Shown: piece by piece, positions 43,643-52,420 of the stretch
Position numbering within the stretch: the first letter of the stretch is position 1
How the letters are laid out: the number at the start of each line of letters is the position of its first letter
DNA from: DASQDN01 sp963833675
GTDB taxonomy: Bacteria; Acidobacteriota; Terriglobia; Bryobacterales; Bryobacteraceae
DNA length: 64,000 nt
Assembly (NCBI GenBank): GCA_963833675.1
Contig: CAWHYW010000032.1
Location: 1 to 64,000 of the forward strand
Direction: 5' to 3'
Made by a program: the position numbers and the translations under genes
Notes under the pieces: generated by a model
The model's input: only the letters and a program-made list of their open reading frames with translations
Told to the model about the DNA's origin: nothing
The model's database searches: none

Positions 43643-45250
43643 GTGACTCAACGAGCGTGGATTTTTCCGGTGCTACTGTCGCTAGCCGTAAGCATCGCTT
43701 CGGGTCAGTTTGCGCCCGGGTACGTGGATCCCGAGCCTGTGTTGCGCGAAGCTGCTAAAGCGATCGGTACCGACAATTTGCGATGCGTGACAATCTCGGG
43801 CACAGGTTATGCCGGAGTGGTGGGACAGCAGAAGGAATCAGGCTGGAACATCGACTGGCCGCGGGGGGAGGCGCTGACCAATTACACCCGCACGATGAAC
43901 TGGGAAGCCAAGACGTCGAAAGAACACTTCGATCGCAAACCCGGACTGAATCCTGCTTCGTGGAAGTATGGGACAGGTTGGAAAGGTGGCACGCCCTTAC
44001 AGCAGCATCCACATCAGACATTCGCCGTCAATGGGAAGTACGGTTGGCATATCGATGGAGTGGGCGGGAAACCGGTAGCTGCTTCACCTGAAGACGCTGA
44101 GCGATGGCAGCTCGATCTCTGGATGAATCCGCACGGCTTTCTGAAAGCCGCCAGGCAGCCGGGCGCTAATCCGAGGGCAGTATGGCGATGGGAACTCGGA
44201 GAATCCGGTCGCGACGGCCACACCACCATCCCAGAGAAGATGACGGTTGTTTCGATCACGATGTTCGGCAAGTATCGTGTCGACGCCACGATCAATAAGG
44301 AACACATGCTCCAACGGATTCACACCTGGGTCCCGGATCCGGTCCTGGGCGATATGAATTACGAACATGAATTCACCAATGAAAGCTATGTGGATATTGG
44401 AGAAGGAATTCGATTTCCCACCGTATGGCATCACCACGATGGTTGGGATGACAACTTTGGAGCGCAAAATATCAGCGCAGGACACAACGGATTCGGAGGC
44501 GTTTTCAAAACTATCACTGCGAACGTCTGCGCCGATCCGCTGACGGTTCCCGGTTCGGTCCTTCAGACGACATTCCCGGTCCGAGTGGAGACGCAAAAAT
44601 TAGCGGATGGCGTGTACCTGCTGGGAGGCGGGTCGCATAATAGCGTGGCGGTCGAGTTCAAGAATTATGTTGCTGTTGTCGAGGCGCCTCTCGATGAGCG
44701 ACGAAGTCTGGCTGTGATCGAGGCAGTCGTTCAGCTCATTCCTAATAAGCCCATTCGTTTTCTCATCAATACCCATCAGCACTTTGATCATATCGGTGGT
44801 CTGCGTACCTACATGCACATCGGAGCCACAATCATTACGCACTCCAAGAACTTCAACTTCTATAACCACGACGTTCTCAACTACACGCCTCGGACTTTGG
44901 ATCCGGACATGTTGTCGCTCTGGCCGCCTACGGAACTGGCGGAAGGTTATCAATACGAAACCGTCCGTGAGAATTACGTATTGAGCGACGGCACGAGGGA
45001 CCTACAGATCTCATACGTGCAGCCGCTGGCGCACGTGGAGGGCATGTTAATGGCATATTTGCCAAAAGAAAAGATTGCGATCGAAGCGGACTTGTACGAC
45101 TCGTTTCCCACTGGCGCCGCTGCAACGGCAGCGAATAGGAGTTTTTACAACCACGTGCAAAGGCTCGGATTGGATATAGGAGCCATCGCGCCTATCCATG
45201 GGCCTGCAGTGCCCTGGAATGATTTTATGAAGGTGATCAACGGACGCTGA
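43643..45250 (+). CDS. Secreted metallo-beta-lactamase-fold hydrolase with long N-terminal domain
   Basis: A 535-residue exported protein (GTG start at 43643, signal peptide TQRAWIFPVLLSLAVSIASG). Residues 25-310 form an uncharacterised domain common in acidobacterial MBL proteins (VTISGTGYAGVVGQ ... NESYVDIGEGIRFPTVWHHHDG). The C-terminal 220 residues are the MBL domain with motif NTHQHFDHIGG (zinc ligands; near residue 378), and a distal LAHVEGML and IHGPA providing the last ligands. No beta-lactamase-specific substrate loop can be assigned. Substrate unknown; periplasmic hydrolysis is inferred. Confidence 0.85.
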   Translation: MTQRAWIFPVLLSLAVSIASGQFAPGYVDPEPVLREAAKAIGTDNLRCVTISGTGYAGVVGQQKESGWNIDWPRGEALTNYTRTMNWEAKTSKEHFDRKPGLNPASWKYGTGWKGGTPLQQHPHQTFAVNGKYGWHIDGVGGKPVAASPEDAERWQLDLWMNPHGFLKAARQPGANPRAVWRWELGESGRDGHTTIPEKMTVVSITMFGKYRVDATINKEHMLQRIHTWVPDPVLGDMNYEHEFTNESYVDIGEGIRFPTVWHHHDGWDDNFGAQNISAGHNGFGGVFKTITANVCADPLTVPGSVLQTTFPVRVETQKLADGVYLLGGGSHNSVAVEFKNYVAVVEAPLDERRSLAVIEAVVQLIPNKPIRFLINTHQHFDHIGGLRTYMHIGATIITHSKNFNFYNHDVLNYTPRTLDPDMLSLWPPTELAEGYQYETVRENYVLSDGTRDLQISYVQPLAHVEGMLMAYLPKEKIAIEADLYDSFPTGAAATAANRSFYNHVQRLGLDIGAIAPIHGPAVPWNDFMKVINGR

Positions 45251-45508
45251 TCAGCCTCTACGGCGAAGCCGGAGTCCGATGCCAGCGAGCGCGAATCCGA
45301 GAAGCCCAAACGTCGAGGGTTCCGGTACCGCCGAAGCAGCGACTATTGGAGTCTGCCGGAGAGTGAACCTGTTCAGACCGCTCGGATTCGCTTCCAAGAG
45401 ATCATCCGGTACGTCAACGGCAAAAGTGAATACGGCAGGACGAAAGCGCGGAACATTCCCGTCACTCCAGCCAAGAGTCTTCATCTCATCCACAGTTAGC
45501 GTGAACAT
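45251..45508 (-). CDS. Small PEP-CTERM protein, possibly an N-terminally truncated fragment
   Basis: An 85-residue frame with a C-terminal VPEPSTFGLLGFALAGIGLR and a basic end (LRRRG): Val-Pro-Glu-Pro, a transmembrane helix, then an Arg cluster, the exosortase sorting signal. Upstream the frame is open to about 45562 without a convincing start, and no signal peptide is present, though a nearby different frame begins MKLRSMVMVC just upstream (about 45567), hinting that a frameshift separated a secretion signal from the body. The body (MFTLTVDEMKTLGWSDGNVP) has no known domain. No exosortase gene is in this window. Confidence 0.6.
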   Translation of the reverse strand: MFTLTVDEMKTLGWSDGNVPRFRPAVFTFAVDVPDDLLEANPSGLNRFTLRQTPIVAASAVPEPSTFGLLGFALAGIGLRLRRRG

Positions 45509-45668
45509 AGGCGATTGGGCTGTGGAGTGACCTTCAGCACACCATGACCATACTTCTGAGTTTCATGACCGATCCTTTGCTCTTTGAGTACGCCCTTGTT
45601 CCTGAATCAGTGCTTACAAGCAAACGCGCGTTCGCATTCCCGGATAGCTCATCAAGAATAATGGCTCT

Positions 45669-46148
45669 TCAAGAGTTCGCTGCCGCCGGTTTAACGCGGC
45701 CCCGGGCTGAGTCATGGCGGCCGGACGCGGGAAAGAGATTTCCTATTTTGCCTAAGCCGTAGCGAGGCATGCCGCTATAAATCGCTTCGTACTCGCCGGC
45801 CCGAACCAAATAGGTTTCGTGCCAGATGCCTACGTCTCCGCGGCTTTTGGCCATACGTTTATTGAAAGCAACCCAAGCCGGCCAATGTAGGTGATCGTGA
45901 CTTCGAGCGTATGCTTCCAACTGCTCGAATGATCGCCAATACTGGACAGTCAACAATCCGCCTGATATCGATCCCAGGAATCCGCTGTCAGGCCGCTGAG
46001 CCAATTCTTTCAACATCCGTGGCATTGCTAGAAACACCGGCAGCCACTTGTGCGGCTTCCAAAACTTGTTGATCCGCATTCCGATGACAAACACTACGAA
46101 ATCACCTTCAATCGCGGCCGTAACTCGCTCAGCAATGATCTGCGCCAT
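45669..46148 (-). CDS. DUF4188 (heme-dependent-oxidase-like/ monooxygenase-fold) protein
   Basis: A 159-residue protein starting at ATG 46148 behind AGGAGG. It matches DUF4188: RVTAAIEGDFVVFVIGMRIN at the start, HKWLPVFLAMPRMLKEL, SGGLLTVQYWRSFEQLEAYA and VGIWHETYLVRAGEYEAIY. These proteins share the dimeric alpha-beta-barrel (ABM) fold and are related to transcriptional-regulator-adjacent 'phenylacetaldoxime dehydratase'-like proteins; none has a settled activity. The 13 codons before the chosen start are ignored. Confidence 0.85.
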   Translation of the reverse strand: MAQIIAERVTAAIEGDFVVFVIGMRINKFWKPHKWLPVFLAMPRMLKELAQRPDSGFLGSISGGLLTVQYWRSFEQLEAYARSHDHLHWPAWVAFNKRMAKSRGDVGIWHETYLVRAGEYEAIYSGMPRYGLGKIGNLFPASGRHDSARGRVKPAAANS

Positions 46149-46227
46149 AGGACCTCCTAAACCAAAGGAACGCCAGTGATGGAACACCGTCTATTCAACG
46201 CAGAAGATACTACGGAAATCATTTACG

Positions 46228-47598
46228 TCAACGCACCGACGCTGCAATCGTTTTTTGAAATTCGTCCGCTTTCTTTACTGTTTGCGAGACATTGATCGTA
46301 AGTACTCGCCGGTCTCTTACCACAACACGTCCGTTCACTAATACGGTCTGCACATCGGAACCCTTCAGCGCATAGACAAGCTGCGAATACACATTGTACA
46401 TGGGTCGGGCGTGCGGGACATCAGTCCCAATCATCACGATATCGGCGCGCTTGCCTTTCTCGAGAGAGCCGATTTGCTTTTCCATACCTAGCACGCGAGC
46501 GCCACCGATGGTCGCCATTGCAAACGCCTGTTCGGCCGAAAGCGACACCGGGTCCATTGTGTGAACCTTCTGCAGTTTTGCGGCGAGATCCATCTCCTCG
46601 AACATATTCAGGTCGTTGTTACTGCCGGCCGGCCCATCCGTGCCGAGCCCTAGAGCGACATTGGAAACAAGATAACGAAGAACCGGGGCCACTCCGCTGG
46701 CGAGCTTTGTGTTGCTCGAGGGACAGTGGGATACCCCGACCCCGCGTTGTTGGAGGATCCTCATGTCCTCATCGTCGATCCACACGCCATGAGCAGCAAC
46801 CGTACGCCCTTTAAGCGCGCCCAAACTATCCAGAAGCTTTGTGGGAGTCATGCTCCTCTTGGCAAGCAGTTCATCGTTCTCGCGTCTGGTTTCGGAAAGA
46901 TGGATTACAAACGGAACGTCGTACTTGTTCGCCAAGGCACGAGCCGACTTGAGGGTCTCATCGGAGTTCGTATAGACGGCGTGCGGCGCCACGGCTGGAG
47001 TGATAAGGTCGTCGCCGCGGAAGCGATTGAGGAAGGATTCGGCTCGCTTCAAGCCGTCTGCGGGAGTTTTGGCGTCCGGCACCGGAAATCCGATGATCGT
47101 CTGTCCGAGCACGGCGCGCATGCCGCACTCTTTCGTCGCTTCACCGACTACCTCTTCGAAGTAATACATGTCCGTGTACGTTGTCGTACCGGAAAGCAAC
47201 ATCTCGGCGCACGCGAGCCGAGTGCCCCAGCGCACGAAATCGGGATTGACGTTTTTGGATTCCGCCGGGAAGATGAACTTCTCGAGCCAGTCCTGGAGTC
47301 GCATATCGTCCGCGATTCCCCGCAACAACGACATAGCCGCGTGCGTGTGCGTGTTGATGAGCCCCGGAATCAGAATCGCAGTCGGCGAATCGATTCGTGA
47401 TTTCGGCTGGAAAAGTTTGTCGATCTCGGCTTTGGTTCCGACGGCAGCGATGGTTGTACCTTGAACTGCAACGGCGCCGTTTTCGATGACGCGCTTCGAG
47501 GCATTCATGGTTACGACACGCCCGGCACTCAGGATGAGATCGGCCGGCTCGGCGAAAAGAACCGAAGCGACTAAGAGAAATCTAAAGGAACGAAGCAT
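46228..47598 (-). CDS. Exported amidohydrolase, MtaD/SAH-deaminase (TRZ/ATZ) type
   Basis: A 456-residue metal-dependent deaminase homolog. Residues 1-18 (MLRSFRFLLVASVLFAEP) look like a Sec signal peptide, unlike typical cytoplasmic MtaD. The TIM barrel carries GLINTHTHAAMSLLRG (first two His), APHAVYTNSDETL, IHLSETRREND, AHGVWIDDED and GLGTDGPAGSNNDL (Asp ligand). Members deaminate methylthioadenosine, S-adenosylhomocysteine, adenosine or guanine-like compounds. Last gene of the nucleoside operon, overlapping cdd by 17 bp. Confidence 0.9.
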   Translation of the reverse strand: MLRSFRFLLVASVLFAEPADLILSAGRVVTMNASKRVIENGAVAVQGTTIAAVGTKAEIDKLFQPKSRIDSPTAILIPGLINTHTHAAMSLLRGIADDMRLQDWLEKFIFPAESKNVNPDFVRWGTRLACAEMLLSGTTTYTDMYYFEEVVGEATKECGMRAVLGQTIIGFPVPDAKTPADGLKRAESFLNRFRGDDLITPAVAPHAVYTNSDETLKSARALANKYDVPFVIHLSETRRENDELLAKRSMTPTKLLDSLGALKGRTVAAHGVWIDDEDMRILQQRGVGVSHCPSSNTKLASGVAPVLRYLVSNVALGLGTDGPAGSNNDLNMFEEMDLAAKLQKVHTMDPVSLSAEQAFAMATIGGARVLGMEKQIGSLEKGKRADIVMIGTDVPHARPMYNVYSQLVYALKGSDVQTVLVNGRVVVRDRRVLTINVSQTVKKADEFQKTIAASVR

Positions 47599-47968
47599 CG
47601 AAGGGTCTCGGGAAGAGCTCTTTCATCCGCATAGATTCGGTCTTTCCCTGTAGGTTCACAAGCAGCACTTCGATGTCACCGCAGAACTCCCAAAGCAATT
47701 GCCGGCAGGAGCCGCAGGGAGGTGTCAACACGTCGGTATCGGCGGCAACCGCGATACGCACGAATCGGCGTGCGCCTTCCGACATTGCCTTGAAGATGGC
47801 GACACGCTCGGCGCACATCGTCAGCCCATAAGTCGCATTTTCGATATTGCAGCCGGTGTGAATTCCGCCGGAAATGTCTTTGAGAGCAGCGCCAACCTTG
47901 AAATCCGAGAAGATTGCGTGCGCGTGCTCGCGTGCTCGCAATGCAGACTCGACCAGCGCTACATCCAT
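47582..47968 (-). CDS. cdd: Cytidine deaminase
   Basis: A 128-residue homotetrameric-type cytidine deaminase converting cytidine or deoxycytidine to uridine forms. Zinc site is complete: TMCAERVAIFK (Cys plus catalytic Glu) and PPCGSCRQLLWEF (two Cys). SDFKVGAALKD and CNIENATYGLTMCAE are the usual N-terminal motifs. It abuts the purine phosphorylase gene (1-bp overlap at 47968) and the deaminase that follows, within a nucleoside salvage operon. Confidence 0.97.
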   Translation of the reverse strand: MDVALVESALRAREHAHAIFSDFKVGAALKDISGGIHTGCNIENATYGLTMCAERVAIFKAMSEGARRFVRIAVAADTDVLTPPCGSCRQLLWEFCGDIEVLLVNLQGKTESMRMKELFPRPFDASFL

Positions 47969-48783
47969 CAGACCTCCGCGTCGAGCTTGGGAATGACCGC
48001 CTTCAATAAACGAACGAAAATCTCGCGTACCTGATGTCCGATTTCGAGCACGTGGTCGTGATTGATTTTCTCATTGAGGATGCCGGCTGCCATGTTCGTT
48101 ACACAGGAGATGGCTAGCACGTTCATGCCCATGTGATTTGCCACGATCGCTTCGGGTACCGTGGACATGCCGACCAGATCCGCGCCGATTATACGAAGAA
48201 ACCGGATCTCCGCCGGCGTTTCATACGAAGGCCCAAGCACTCCAGCGTATACGCCCTCTGTCAAAGGAATGCCGTTCTCAGCGGCCGTATTCTTTGCGAT
48301 CTCCCGAAAGCGCTGGCTATACACATCGGACATATCCGGGAACCGCGGACCGAAGTCATCCTCGTTGGCGCCTACCAGAGGGTTCATTCCCTGGAGATTG
48401 ATGTGGTCGCTGATCAGCGCCAAGGCGCCTTGCTGAAAGGATAAATTGATTCCGCCCGCAGCATTCGTGAGTACGACGGATTTCACTCCCAGCAAATGCA
48501 TTATGCGCATCGCGTATGTCACGCGGCCAGGAGAATAACCTTCGTACAAATGCGCACGGCCGGATAGAACGGCAAGATCGACCGTTCCGAGACGACCGAA
48601 CACCAGCTTGCCCGCGTGACCGATAGCGGTAGAACGCGGCCAACCCGGAATGTCGGAATACGGGACTTCGACGCAATTCGTAAGCTCGTCGGAGAAGCCG
48701 CCCAGTCCGCTTCCGAGAACAACGGCCAGCCTGGGCGGCGCAGGCATCCTCTCGAGTAGATAATTCTTCGTTTGCTGGAACAT
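47968..48783 (-). CDS. Purine-nucleoside phosphorylase
   Basis: Cleaves purine (deoxy)nucleosides with phosphate; 271 residues, a trimeric-type PNP. The ATG at 48783 is chosen since the residues upstream are not family-like. Diagnostic segments are VVLGSGLGG, PGWPRSTAIGHAGKL, LSGRAHLYEGYSPG, LTNAAGGINLSF, DHINLQG, YAGVLGPSYETPAE and GMSTVPEAIVA with Asn in SCVTNMAAG. One base separates it from the NupC gene upstream. Confidence 0.95.
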   Translation of the reverse strand: MFQQTKNYLLERMPAPPRLAVVLGSGLGGFSDELTNCVEVPYSDIPGWPRSTAIGHAGKLVFGRLGTVDLAVLSGRAHLYEGYSPGRVTYAMRIMHLLGVKSVVLTNAAGGINLSFQQGALALISDHINLQGMNPLVGANEDDFGPRFPDMSDVYSQRFREIAKNTAAENGIPLTEGVYAGVLGPSYETPAEIRFLRIIGADLVGMSTVPEAIVANHMGMNVLAISCVTNMAAGILNEKINHDHVLEIGHQVREIFVRLLKAVIPKLDAEV

Positions 48784-48784
48784 G

Positions 48785-50008
48785 TTAGAGCAACATTCCA
48801 GCGATGCAGGCCGACATGAAATTTGCCATGGACCCCGCGGCAACCGCACGCAGGCCTAAGCGTGCAAGATCCGATTTTCGTGACGGCGCCAACGCTCCGA
48901 TTCCGCCGATCTGGATCGCGATGGAACTTAGATTCGCGAACCCGCACAGAGCATAGGTCGCTATTACGAACGAGCGAGGATCGAGATGACCTTTCATCGG
49001 GCCAAGCTCCAGAAATGCGACAAACTCATTCAAGACCAAGCGCGTGCCGAGCAGATTGCCAACTGTGGTGCAGTCATTCCATGCAACTCCCAAAAGCCAG
49101 GCAATCGGCGCGAACACCACGCCGAAGATTCCTTGCATAGAGCCCGGAAGCCAGCCGAAGCCCTGGATGCTATGTAACCACCCCAACATTCCATTGAACA
49201 TTGCGATCAGAGCCAGAAACGCTATGAGCATACCGCCGATGTTCAGCGCCAGTTGCACGCCGTCTCCGGCTCCTCGCGCAGCAGCATCAATTATGTTGAC
49301 ACCAGGCTTTTCGACTTCGACTTTGACGTTGCCGTGAGTGGCCGGCGTTTCGGTTTCCGGGATCATCATCTTCGCAAGCATGATTGTCGCCGGAGCCGTC
49401 ATAATCACCGCTGTTAATAAGTGCGTAATTTCAACGTGCGCGATCTTCACATACGCGGCCATTACGGCGCCCGACACATGGGCCATGCCGCTGGTCATGA
49501 TCGTGAACAGCTCGGATTGGGTCAGTCCCGCAAGAAATGGCCGGATCGTTAGCGGCGCCTCGGTCTGCCCCATGAAAATACTCGCAGCGACACTGGTGGA
49601 TTCAGCCCCGCTTGCGCCCATGATGCGCTGCATCGCAACAGCCATTGCTCGCACTACGACCTGCATCACTCCCAACTGGTACAACACCGCAAAAAGCGAT
49701 GCGATGAAGATAACGATTGGGAGTACTTGAAAGGCAAAGATCACTCCGAACGGACCGGACTTCACCCCAAGGGGTCCGAAAAGAAACTGACTTCCCGCTT
49801 CAGCATACTGAAGCAGAGCATTCACTGCGATCGAAGCAATTTGAAAGAGCTTTCCAAAACTTGTCCTCAGTATCAGAAAGGCAAATCCAAACTGTAGGGC
49901 CAAGCCCCAGAGCAATACTCGGGGTTGAATGGCTTTCCGGTTTGTAGAAAATAAAAACGCTACCGCAAGTATCGCCAACAGGCCAAGGAGGCCCGTGAAG
50001 CGCTCCAT
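48785..50008 (-). CDS. nupC: Concentrative nucleoside transporter (NupC/CNT)
   Basis: Proton- or sodium-coupled nucleoside importer of the CNT family, 407 residues, about eight to ten membrane helices. The gating region reads FVFGxxx-like IFAFQVLPIVIFIASL, and the core has GQTEAPLTIRPFL and MTSGMAHVSGAVMAAYV, the usual substrate and cation-binding hairpins, plus GTRLVLNEFVAFLEL and YALCGFANLSSIAIQIGG near the C-terminus. Sits directly between the pyrimidine phosphorylase (no gap: 50008/50009) and the purine phosphorylase. Confidence 0.95.
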   Translation of the reverse strand: MERFTGLLGLLAILAVAFLFSTNRKAIQPRVLLWGLALQFGFAFLILRTSFGKLFQIASIAVNALLQYAEAGSQFLFGPLGVKSGPFGVIFAFQVLPIVIFIASLFAVLYQLGVMQVVVRAMAVAMQRIMGASGAESTSVAASIFMGQTEAPLTIRPFLAGLTQSELFTIMTSGMAHVSGAVMAAYVKIAHVEITHLLTAVIMTAPATIMLAKMMIPETETPATHGNVKVEVEKPGVNIIDAAARGAGDGVQLALNIGGMLIAFLALIAMFNGMLGWLHSIQGFGWLPGSMQGIFGVVFAPIAWLLGVAWNDCTTVGNLLGTRLVLNEFVAFLELGPMKGHLDPRSFVIATYALCGFANLSSIAIQIGGIGALAPSRKSDLARLGLRAVAAGSMANFMSACIAGMLL

Positions 50009-51316
50009 TTAGCCAACCACTTCGAGAATCAGGTTACGCTCGTCGGGGGCTGTGGAGGAGAGGCGGAATGCGTCTTCCACCAGTTGGGCTGCGTCTTCCA
50101 GCCGATCTTCGCGTGTGTAGTAGATCCGGCACAAAACCGAACCTGCGTCGATCTTCTGGCCGACCTTGGCTTCGAGAATGACACCGACCGCGGGATCGAT
50201 GACATCCTCTTTGCGATCGCGGCCAGCGCCGATCATCGTTGACGCGAGACCGATATCCTCGGCGTTGATAGCGCTGATGTAGCCTGAACGCGGACAGAGA
50301 ATTTCGCGAGCGCCGGTCGCGTTGGGGAGCAGTTCGAAGCGGTCGAGCACCTGAGGATTCCCCCCTTGCGCCTGGATGACTTCTTTCAGCTTGCGATACG
50401 CCGAGCCGTCGAGGATCTTGGCCTGCGCAAGCTCACGGGCCTGATCGATGGAGTCGGCTTTTTTGCCGAGATGGATCATGCGCGCGGCAAGTTCAATCGA
50501 GATCTCGTGCAGGTCAACAGGGCCGACGTTCTGGAGCGTCTGCGACACTTCCATCACTTCCAGCGCGTTGCCGATTGCATATCCGAGCGGCTGATCCATG
50601 TTGGTGATCAGCGCCTGCACTCGCTTGTTGCCCATCCGGCGGCCAATCCCCACCATGATCTGAGCAAGCCTGCGCGCTTCCACCTGCTTCTTCATGAACG
50701 CGCCCGCGCCCACTTTGACGTCAAGGACCAATGCATCCAAACCGGACGCAAGCTTCTTCGACATGATCGAAGATGCAATCAGGGGAATCGACTCGACGGT
50801 CCCCGTTGCATCGCGCAGCGCATACAGGTTCCGATCTGCCGGAGCGATCTCATCGGTCTGACCGATGAAAGCAAGATTCAATTTCGAAAGCTGGGAGCGG
50901 AACTCATCGATGGTCAGATCCGTCCGAAATCCCGGAATGGATTCCAACTTGTCCAGCGTTCCACCGGTGTGACCCAGCCCGCGCCCCGAGATCATAGGAA
51001 CAACCACGCCTGCCGCTGCCGCAATCGGAGCCGCAATCAGACTGGTTTTGTCGCCAACGCCGCCGGTGGAGTGTTTATCGACCTTCAAGCCCGGGATCAG
51101 AGTGAGATCCACCACCTCTCCGGAGCGGATCATGGTTTCCGTCAGAGAGTCGACTTCGCGATCCGACATGCCGGAGAAGAACGTGGCCATCAGGAAGGCC
51201 GACATCTGGTAGTCCGGAATCTGACCGCTCGTATACCCGTTAATCAGGAAACTGATTTCATCGGGGCTAAGTTCCTCCCCGTCCCGTTTGCGGTGGATAA
51301 GGTCGACTGTACGCAT
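50009..51316 (-). CDS. Pyrimidine-nucleoside (thymidine) phosphorylase
   Basis: Phosphorolysis of thymidine and possibly uridine; 435 residues. Phosphate loop KHSTGGVGDKTSLI and pyrimidine-binding GRGLGHTGGTLDKLES are complete, with SIMSKKLASGLDALVLDVKVG and a C-terminal PYNP domain (GYISAINAEDIG). Length and the lack of special insertions suit a DeoA/Pdp-type enzyme; substrate breadth cannot be told. First gene of the salvage operon; 45 bp separate it from suhB upstream. Confidence 0.94.
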   Translation of the reverse strand: MRTVDLIHRKRDGEELSPDEISFLINGYTSGQIPDYQMSAFLMATFFSGMSDREVDSLTETMIRSGEVVDLTLIPGLKVDKHSTGGVGDKTSLIAAPIAAAAGVVVPMISGRGLGHTGGTLDKLESIPGFRTDLTIDEFRSQLSKLNLAFIGQTDEIAPADRNLYALRDATGTVESIPLIASSIMSKKLASGLDALVLDVKVGAGAFMKKQVEARRLAQIMVGIGRRMGNKRVQALITNMDQPLGYAIGNALEVMEVSQTLQNVGPVDLHEISIELAARMIHLGKKADSIDQARELAQAKILDGSAYRKLKEVIQAQGGNPQVLDRFELLPNATGAREILCPRSGYISAINAEDIGLASTMIGAGRDRKEDVIDPAVGVILEAKVGQKIDAGSVLCRIYYTREDRLEDAAQLVEDAFRLSSTAPDERNLILEVVG

Positions 51317-51361
51317 TCTTGGAACTCAGCGTACCATCTTAAGACTTTGAAAGTAAAGCAA

Positions 51362-52183
51362 CTACGTGCCCGAAACAGGCATTTCGACCATCGGATAACG
51401 GTATTCGCCGCGGAAGATCTCAGCGAAAAGCTCTTCTATTTCAGCGTGCAGAATGCCGTTGGATGCCAGGATATGGGGTGACCGGATATTTGCGGGCTTG
51501 CCGGTCATCTCGGACGTTCGTCCTCCTGCCTCTTCGAGGACGACGACTCCCGCGGCCATATCCCACGGATTGAGGCCGAACTCCCAAAAAGCGTCGATCC
51601 GGGCGCATCCGACGTAACAGAGATCGATCGCAGCCGCTCCGGCGCGCCGAACGCCATGGGTGAGCATCGCTAACTGATAGTAGAAATGCACATTTACGTT
51701 CCTATGACGACGGCGGCTAGGAAATCCGGTTGCGACGAGAGCATCATTCAGTTTCGCAGCGCTCGAAACGTGAATACGCTCGCCATTCAGGAAAGCGCCC
51801 GAACCGCGCTCGGCAGAGAACATCTCATCGCGCGTAGGGTCATAGACGACACCCGCGATAAGTTCACCCGCCTTCTCGACTCCGATCGAGACGTTGTACA
51901 CGGGAAAACCATGCGCGAAGTTGGTTGTTCCGTCCAGCGGATCGACATACCAGCGATATTCTGATGTTCCCTCGCGACCTCCGCCTTCTTCGGCGACGAT
52001 CGAATGGTCGGGAAAGGCGTTCGTCAGGCGTTCGACGATCAACTTCTCCGATGCCCGATCGGCCGCGGTGACCAAGTCATACTCACCTTTTAACTCATAG
52101 CCGATGCGGCGCTGCGCAAATTCGTTCAGTAAACTTCCCGCTTCGCGGGCGATAATACCGGCCGTTTCAAGGATTTGCGGCAT
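51362..52183 (-). CDS. suhB: Inositol monophosphatase-family phosphatase (SuhB-like)
   Basis: A 273-residue magnesium-dependent phosphatase. Metal-binding motif WYVDPLDGTTNFAHGF and the second NPWDMAAGVVVLEEAGG are both complete, with EEGGG supplying Glu ligand 1. The family includes inositol-1-phosphatases, FBPases and RNA-linked SuhB; none is excluded. Its start overlaps the stop of the Hfq-like gene (TGATG), so the two are coupled. Confidence 0.92.
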   Translation of the reverse strand: MPQILETAGIIAREAGSLLNEFAQRRIGYELKGEYDLVTAADRASEKLIVERLTNAFPDHSIVAEEGGGREGTSEYRWYVDPLDGTTNFAHGFPVYNVSIGVEKAGELIAGVVYDPTRDEMFSAERGSGAFLNGERIHVSSAAKLNDALVATGFPSRRRHRNVNVHFYYQLAMLTHGVRRAGAAAIDLCYVGCARIDAFWEFGLNPWDMAAGVVVLEEAGGRTSEMTGKPANIRSPHILASNGILHAEIEELFAEIFRGEYRYPMVEMPVSGT

Positions 52184-52410
52184 CAGGGGAGCTCATACAG
52201 ATATTTGATGTCGTGTTTATAGAGAAAGAGGTTCGGCTGGCCATCGCGCGTCAGACGGATGAATTGTTCGTCGTAAAACTCGAGTTTGCCGTCGATCTCC
52301 TGATTATCAGTGAGTCTTACGCGAATGCGAGCGCCCATGTCCGCTAAGCGGCGCAAATACTTGGGCTCTTCGAATGTTTGCTCTGGAGCTTTTGTTTTGG
52401 AGGATGCCAT
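52183..52410 (-). CDS. Hfq-like Sm-domain RNA-binding protein
   Basis: A small protein of 75 residues (start ATG 52410; another in-frame ATG at 52449 lies inside the VWA gene). The core reads RIRVRLTDNQEIDGKLEFYD then EQFIRLTRDGQPNLFLYKHD with IKYLYELP: two Sm motifs, with 'LxGxIEFYDxxxIRLTR' and 'LYKHDIKYL' corresponding to Hfq Sm1 and the YKHA-type Sm2 site. It is thus a probable Hfq or divergent Hfq-like protein, though the usual N-terminal helix is degenerate. Between a VWA gene and suhB, coupled to suhB. RNA chaperone activity is inferred from the fold. Confidence 0.7.
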   Translation of the reverse strand: MASSKTKAPEQTFEEPKYLRRLADMGARIRVRLTDNQEIDGKLEFYDEQFIRLTRDGQPNLFLYKHDIKYLYELP

Positions 52411-52420
52411 TTGGGCGGGG

